Of a stretch of 10,644 bases of DNA, positions 6,770 to 10,644 are shown one piece after another. Position 1 is the stretch's first letter. Every line of letters begins with the position of its first letter. Origin of the DNA: Dehalococcoidia bacterium. GTDB taxonomy: Bacteria; Chloroflexota; Dehalococcoidia; GIF9; AB-539-J10. Under the pieces are notes generated by a model. That model was given only the letters and a program-made list of their open reading frames with translations, did no database searches and was not told the origin of the DNA. The DNA is taken from positions 1 to 10,644 of the forward strand of contig JAUWGN010000016.1 of NCBI GenBank assembly GCA_030606385.1, read 5' to 3'. The position numbers were made by a program, and so were the translations under genes.

Positions 6770-7663
6770 ATGAATCTGAAAACGTGGTTTCTGGAGACGA
6801 GACCTTCATTCTTGCTTCTTTCCGTTGTACTGGTGTTCTTAGGCACTGCCATAGCCTGGTATGACGGAGCTGTTCATCTTGGTTATGCTTTTCTGGCTTG
6901 CCTCGGATTGCTTTTATGTCACATCAGCGTAAATGTGCTTAATGAGTACTTTGATTACAAAAGTGGAATAGATTTGGAGACAACAAAGACGCCATTTAGC
7001 GGAGGCAGTGGCATCCTCCCGGCGAGGCTTCTTAATCCAAGACATGTTTTGTGGCTCGGGATGATTTCTTTCTTACTGGCTGTGCCAATAGGCATTTATT
7101 TTGTGGTTACTGTCGGCTGGCTTCTGCTGCCGGTGATTTTAATAGGTGCAATATGTATTCTGCTCTACACGCCTTTCCTGGCCAGATTGGGATGGTCCGA
7201 GTGGGTTACCGGGTTGGGGTTGGGGACCTTGCCTATCCTGGGCTTCTATTTTATTCAAACTGCTTCCTATACCTTTCCAGCGCTTGTAGCAGCTATTCCG
7301 TCCGGCATTCTGGTGCATAATTTGCTTCTGTTAAATGAGTTTCCAGATGCAGAAGCTGATGGGAAGGCCGGTAGAAAAACATTGCCCATTACTATGGGAA
7401 AGGTGAGGGCTAGCATTCTCTATTCAGTTTTCACTTCAATTGTTTATTTATGGATAATCGGCGCTGTAGTAGCAGGACTGATGCCGGTCTTCTCATTGAT
7501 AGCTTTACTAACACTCCCCATTGCGGTAAGGGCTATTCAGGGTGCCATTAAATATCGAGAAAAAATAGAACAACTGGTACCAGCTATGCGGGATAATGTT
7601 CTCGTCGTTCTCTTAACTCAAGTGCTCTTGGGTATTGGCTATATCCTTTCCGTGGTTTTGTAA
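6770..7663 (+). CDS. UbiA-superfamily prenyltransferase, MenA-like
   Basis: A 297-residue integral membrane protein with about eight or nine hydrophobic segments and both Asp-rich metal/diphosphate motifs of the UbiA superfamily. The first is NEYFDYKSGID (58-68), the second NEFPDAEADGKAGRKTLP (189-206), with Asp193 and Asp197. The N-terminal RPSFLLLSV and the GGSGILP stretch (78-84) are like 1,4-dihydroxy-2-naphthoate polyprenyltransferase (MenA, COG1575), which attaches an isoprenoid chain during menaquinone synthesis. Because no menaquinone genes are adjacent, another aromatic or lipid acceptor is possible. The ATG at 6770 has AGAGG 6 bases upstream. It is transcribed alone, divergent from the protease operon and converging on the radical SAM gene with only 7 bases between the two stops. 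Confidence 0.88.
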   Translation: MNLKTWFLETRPSFLLLSVVLVFLGTAIAWYDGAVHLGYAFLACLGLLLCHISVNVLNEYFDYKSGIDLETTKTPFSGGSGILPARLLNPRHVLWLGMISFLLAVPIGIYFVVTVGWLLLPVILIGAICILLYTPFLARLGWSEWVTGLGLGTLPILGFYFIQTASYTFPALVAAIPSGILVHNLLLLNEFPDAEADGKAGRKTLPITMGKVRASILYSVFTSIVYLWIIGAVVAGLMPVFSLIALLTLPIAVRAIQGAIKYREKIEQLVPAMRDNVLVVLLTQVLLGIGYILSVVL

Positions 7664-7670
7664 GTCGGAG

Positions 7671-8930
7671 CTAGATTTGATTCTCGATACAGTATTCCCT
7701 TAAGCCATTTAGCGCAGCGAAAAATTCTCTCATCATTACACTTGTGGGATACATTCCCTTACGGGTCACATTTATTTCTCCATCTTTTTCTTGAATCAGC
7801 CCGAAGAGCTTGAGGAACAATAGTTCCTTTTTTAGCTTTTGATTTATGTTGGCGTTAAATCTTTCGTGGAATTTTTTTTTGACTAATTTCATTCCGAATA
7901 GCTTTGATAAGAGGTAATAATAAAGCAATTCATGCTCTGATAACTTTCTCCACCGCATTATAGGCAGGGTACCTTGCGTTAGAAGTTCCTCATATCTATT
8001 CAGCGAGAATGAATTTGTGTAGAAGTTGCCGTTGAGGAGACTTGCTGAGCCTGCTCCTATGCCGATGTAATCATCGAAGTTAACTACGTATTCATCTATT
8101 ATCCGCTCACCTTTAGAGAAGCACCATACTGTTGAGGGGAGATAATTATCGCCACAAATATCTCTTAAGATGACACTATAAAATGCCTTCTCTCTAGATG
8201 TATCTACACGGGTAAATCTCCGTTCCAAAGCGTTCTTCTTATGTGGAGATGGCATTAGTGGATAAAATGTAACTTGGTTTACTCTTAAGCTTTTAAGGGC
8301 CTCTATGTCTGCCTCGAATGTCTCGATGGATTGAAGGGGGAAGTTGAATATAAGGTCGAGGTTCAGAGTATCGAATTTACCATTAGCGATGGAAATCTTC
8401 TCTCTTATTGCTGCTCCAGTGCAGAATGCTCTTCCCATGGATTTCAATAAGCTGTCATTAAAGCTCTGCACTCCTATGGATAGCCTGTTGACCCCTGCCT
8501 CTTTTAGGAGATTTACATTTTCTTCATTTACTTCACGGGGTGTGGTTTCCACGGAGATTTGCTTTACCTCAAGCTTTTCCTTGAGGTAACTTATAAATCC
8601 GAGTAGCTCATCCATAAGCACAGTTGGCGTTCCCCCGCCGATGTAAAATGTAGAGAATTTAAATCCCCTTTGAATATAAAGGTCGAGTTCCGTTCTTAGA
8701 TTCTTAAAGTATCTCCTAGCTTCATCTTCGCGAAATAGATATCTATTAAAGCAGCAATAAGGGCAGAGACTTTTGCAGAATGGGATATGGATATAAAGTG
8801 AAATCTGGTTATCGCTGTCCGCCCCCATGCCTACGATTTGTGATTCATCGAGCGCATCGTTGAGCTTTACAAATTTTCTTCCCTCATAGCGGGTAATCAG
8901 CCCCAGGAAAGTTGAGAGCATATTAACCAA
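7671..8930 (-). CDS. Coproporphyrinogen III oxidase-like (HemN/HemW family) radical SAM protein
   Basis: A 419-residue protein. The radical SAM cluster motif is CKSLCPYC at 52-59 (CxxxCxxC) in IHIPFC context, with GGGTPT at 98-103, VETTPREV at 127-134 and RLSIGVQSFND at 149-159. DLIFNFP (192-198) and YIGIGAGSAS (288-297) are also like HemN/HemW. The C-terminal part (about 330-415) resembles the winged-helix-like HemW tail. HemW relatives are heme chaperones, HemN makes protoporphyrinogen anaerobically, and HutW/ChuW-type relatives open heme; this protein cannot be placed confidently. The residue after the third cluster Cys is another Cys (Cys60), where HemW usually has Asp and HemN has Gly before its fourth Cys. 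The TTG at 8930 is used because an in-frame stop lies just upstream, but it has no ribosome site; ATG at 8921 is an alternative. It is second in an operon with a small membrane protein. Confidence 0.85.
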   Translation of the reverse strand: MVNMLSTFLGLITRYEGRKFVKLNDALDESQIVGMGADSDNQISLYIHIPFCKSLCPYCCFNRYLFREDEARRYFKNLRTELDLYIQRGFKFSTFYIGGGTPTVLMDELLGFISYLKEKLEVKQISVETTPREVNEENVNLLKEAGVNRLSIGVQSFNDSLLKSMGRAFCTGAAIREKISIANGKFDTLNLDLIFNFPLQSIETFEADIEALKSLRVNQVTFYPLMPSPHKKNALERRFTRVDTSREKAFYSVILRDICGDNYLPSTVWCFSKGERIIDEYVVNFDDYIGIGAGSASLLNGNFYTNSFSLNRYEELLTQGTLPIMRWRKLSEHELLYYYLLSKLFGMKLVKKKFHERFNANINQKLKKELLFLKLFGLIQEKDGEINVTRKGMYPTSVMMREFFAALNGLREYCIENQI

Positions 8931-8951
8931 AAACTGCGGTAAGGGTATATG

Positions 8952-9305
8952 TTATATTGCCTGGAAGTAACCTACACTGACAATAATGGCGATTATAACG
9001 AAGATTATCGCCTCTGCTAGCATGAATTTTGACCTTTGGCCATAGGTGAAAGTGTTGATTGCCCACAATACTGGCAAAATTATTCCGATGGTTATTATCC
9101 CTGGGTTGGCGATTTGGGTTAGGGGGTAAATCAGCTCAACACAAATCCCAGCGGCTATTGCCAGGCAGGCTGCGGCAATGGCGTGTCTAGCATAAAGGGC
9201 TTTTATAGGATAACCAAACCTCTCTGTTAATCTCTCGGGTAGCAATAAGCATATCCCTGAAGCTGCTAACCAGAAAGCCAAAAAACCAAGCGCTCCATTT
9301 AACAT
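8952..9305 (-). CDS. Small four-helix membrane protein of unknown function
   Basis: The 117-residue product is not recognised. It has four hydrophobic segments at about 3-22, 39-60, 69-87 and 96-114, with short loops carrying LPERLTERFGYP (22-33) and NTFTYGQRSK (84-93). No cofactor motif or signal peptide stands out. The frame is open further upstream to 9377, but ATG at 9305 is chosen because AGGAGG lies 8 bases before it and the hydrophobic sequence begins there. The stop is 21 bases before the radical SAM start, in the same frame, so the two are very likely one transcript. Context might suggest a membrane partner of the radical SAM enzyme, but that is only inference. Confidence 0.75.
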   Translation of the reverse strand: MLNGALGFLAFWLAASGICLLLPERLTERFGYPIKALYARHAIAAACLAIAAGICVELIYPLTQIANPGIITIGIILPVLWAINTFTYGQRSKFMLAEAIIFVIIAIIVSVGYFQAI

Positions 9306-9313
9306 TTTTATCT

Positions 9314-9319
9314 CCTCCT
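9314..9319 (-). promoter_or_regulatory. Ribosome binding site fixing the start of the small membrane protein
   Basis: On the minus strand AGGAGG, within AAGGAGGAGA, lies 8 bases before ATG at 9305. It argues against the longer open frame that begins at 9377. Confidence 0.8.
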
Positions 9320-9347
9320 TTTTAATATAACAGTCAAGCCATGTGAT

Positions 9348-9377
9348 ATAATACCGCCTTGTTACACCTATTGACAA
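9348..9377 (-). promoter_or_regulatory. Candidate promoter for the membrane protein-radical SAM operon
   Basis: On the minus strand TTGTCA (9377-9372) is followed after 18 bases by TATTAT (9353-9348). Both match the sigma-70 consensus at five of six positions. A transcript starting near 9340 would have a leader of about 35 bases carrying the AGGAGG site. Confidence 0.4.
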
Positions 9378-9400
9378 TCAAGCAGTAACAATGTAATTAT
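9371..9400 (+). promoter_or_regulatory. Candidate promoter for the plsX operon
   Basis: A perfect TTGACA (9371-9376) is followed after 18 bases by AATTAT (9395-9400), four of six consensus matches, with TG one base upstream as in extended -10 elements. A transcript starting near 9407 would leave a leader of about 40 bases before the plsX ATG. The -35 shares bases with the opposing candidate promoter. Confidence 0.45.
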
Positions 9401-9448
9401 TTTTAGCCAATGGGTGCATAGTATACCGATGTATCATGGAGCTAACTT

Positions 9449-10483
9449 ATGCCTGAAGTTAACAAGAGAGTAAGGATAGCCGTTGATGGTATGGGGGGCG
9501 ATTATGCCCCTGGTGAGATAGTTAGAGGAGCAGTTTACGCTGCGCAAAAAGGCGATATGGAGGTTATCTTAACTGGCCCACTGAGCATACTGGAAGGGGA
9601 ATTAGCTAAATGTGGGGTATCCGATAATTTGCCCATCAGGTGTGTTGAAGCCAGTGAAGTCATCAAGGAGGGTGAATCGCCAGCTTTAGCAATTCGCCAT
9701 AAACGCAATTCTTCCATAGTTATAGCTACGAAACTGGTGAAGACAGGTGAAGCAGACGCTGTAGTTAGTGCAGGTTCTACGGGAGCTACGGCCGTTAGTG
9801 CTATAGTGTATCTGGGCATGATTGAAGGATTGGAGCGTCCGGCAATTGCTGCTCCTTTTAAGGGCCTTGGTTCCAATGTGATAGTGATGGATGTTGGGGG
9901 CAACGTTGATTGTAAACCATATCAATTCTTATCATTTGCCATTGCTGGTTCTATCTATGCTAGAAAGTTGTTTGATATTGCCAATCCCACAGTGGGTTTA
10001 CTGAGTACTGGTGCAGAAGAAGGAAAGGGAAGTGAAACGATACGTGAAGCTTATCTTCTTCTTAAAAATAGTGGATTGAATTTTGTTGGCAATGTAGAAG
10101 GTAGCGATATCCTCAGTGGGCGAGCGAATGTTGTTGTCTGTGATGGGCTGGTGGGCAATGTTCTTATCAAGTTTTATCAAAGTCTGGGGAATTATGCAGT
10201 GGATTTTATAAAACGAAAGCTGAGAAAGTACCCTTTGGCCGGTAGGATAGTTAACTTAGTATTTGATAGGCTTTTCCCAGTAGCTAAATTAGCTTATGAA
10301 GGTGAGGAGGCAGGTGGTGGTATTTTATGGGGTGTTGATGGGGTCGTCAGGATAACGCATGGAGATTGTCGAGCTCCCCACATAGCTTATGCGATAGCGA
10401 GCGCTAAAAACAGTGTGGAAGCTGATGTTGTTGGCTACTTAAAATCCGAATTGGCGAAAGTCAGGGCAGAAAATAAATTATGA
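9449..10483 (+). CDS. plsX: Phosphate acyltransferase PlsX
   Basis: A 344-residue protein with the standard PlsX length and motifs: RIAVDGMGGDYAPGEIVRGA (9-28), SAGSTGA (107-113), MDVGGNVDCKP (147-157), GNVEGSD (214-220) and VCDGLVGNVLIK (230-241). PlsX converts acyl-ACP and phosphate to acyl-phosphate, which PlsY uses to acylate glycerol-3-phosphate, the first step of phospholipid synthesis. It acts as a peripheral cytoplasmic protein on the inner membrane surface. The ATG has GGAG 7 bases upstream. An ACP gene follows 11 bases after the stop, providing the acyl-carrier substrate, and the plsX stop codon overlaps the ACP ribosome site. The frequent plsX partner rpmF is not upstream here; a divergent membrane-protein gene lies there instead. 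Confidence 0.97.
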   Translation: MPEVNKRVRIAVDGMGGDYAPGEIVRGAVYAAQKGDMEVILTGPLSILEGELAKCGVSDNLPIRCVEASEVIKEGESPALAIRHKRNSSIVIATKLVKTGEADAVVSAGSTGATAVSAIVYLGMIEGLERPAIAAPFKGLGSNVIVMDVGGNVDCKPYQFLSFAIAGSIYARKLFDIANPTVGLLSTGAEEGKGSETIREAYLLLKNSGLNFVGNVEGSDILSGRANVVVCDGLVGNVLIKFYQSLGNYAVDFIKRKLRKYPLAGRIVNLVFDRLFPVAKLAYEGEEAGGGILWGVDGVVRITHGDCRAPHIAYAIASAKNSVEADVVGYLKSELAKVRAENKL

Positions 10484-10494
10484 GGAGGTAACTT

Positions 10495-10644
10495 ATGTCC
10501 ATTGAAGAGGAGTTGAAGGATATTGTCGCTAGTATTGTCCATGTCGATAAGAGTCTTATCCACAGGGAGGGCACTTTTAAGGAGATAAATGCCGATTCGT
10601 TGGATATAGTGCAAATACTGCTTAATGCGGAGGAAACTTACGAT
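10495..10644 (+). CDS. acpP: Acyl carrier protein, 5' part (cut by the window edge)
   Basis: The first 50 codons of an acyl carrier protein are visible; the frame runs off the right edge. The phosphopantetheine site ADSLDIVQILL is at 33-43 with Ser35 as the attachment residue, and acidic helix II continues as NAEETYD. The N-terminal helix SIEEELKDIVASIV and the overall spacing match ACP, which carries growing acyl chains as thioesters in the cytosol. The family usually has LGADSLD and an EF ending to helix II; here they read INADSLD and ETYD, so it is a slightly divergent ACP. GAGGAGGT begins on the plsX stop codon and leaves a 5- to 6-base spacer before the ATG. Its place directly after plsX supports a housekeeping role, though a specialised ACP cannot be excluded without the remainder. 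Confidence 0.88.
   Translation, partial: MSIEEELKDIVASIVHVDKSLIHREGTFKEINADSLDIVQILLNAEETYD

Noticed and set aside
6640..6852. Upstream 71-codon extension of the protease gene to ATG 6852
   Set aside because: It overlaps the divergent prenyltransferase gene and its start region, has no family-like sequence, and the M50 pattern begins right after the internal ATG at 6639.
9306..9377. Longer N-terminus of the small membrane protein starting at 9377
   Set aside because: The strong AGGAGG at 9314-9319 fixes the start at 9305, and the extension covers the likely promoter.

Overview
The window looks like chromosomal DNA of an uncultured bacterium. It has moderate GC, compact single-strand operons, strong AGGAGG-type ribosome sites and frequent TTG/GTG starts. 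The gene set (AMMECR1-domain protein, DUF47 plus short PiT pair, FadD-like ligase, MenA-type prenyltransferase, short M50 protease, plsX-acpP) and a dispersed short repeat fit Chloroflexota, perhaps Dehalococcoidia. That assignment is inference from gene style; there is no rRNA or other marker to fix it. No tRNA, rRNA, CRISPR array or complete mobile element was seen.

Layout: bases 1-48 may hold the last codons of a REP-associated (Y1) transposase. An AMMECR1-domain gene follows (75-629) and ends in a probable terminator hairpin. A phosphate-uptake operon comes next (758-2372): a DUF47/PhoU-like protein overlapping a PiT phosphate permease by 8 bases. After 94 bases comes a long FadD-like acyl-CoA ligase (2467-4386) whose nucleotide-binding loop is strikingly degenerate. 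It converges on a minus-strand operon read from 6639 to 4405: site-2-type metalloprotease, alpha/beta hydrolase, SAM methyltransferase. The methyltransferase contains a REP-like short repeat that is translated in frame.

The protease gene diverges from a UbiA/MenA-type prenyltransferase (6770-7663). That gene converges, with 7 bases between stops, on a second minus-strand operon (9305-7671) encoding a small four-helix membrane protein and a HemN/HemW-like radical SAM enzyme. At the right, plsX (9449-10483) and the start of an acyl carrier protein gene (10495 to the edge) form a lipid-synthesis operon. Its putative promoter shares -35 bases with a possible promoter of the divergent membrane-protein gene.

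Most of the window is ordinary housekeeping and transport DNA. The points most worth a second look are the degenerate adenylate-forming enzyme with its basic insert, the short repeat inside the methyltransferase gene, the coupled protease-hydrolase-methyltransferase operon, and the HemW-like enzyme paired with an unknown membrane protein. I found no clear sign of a wholly new defence or mobile system.
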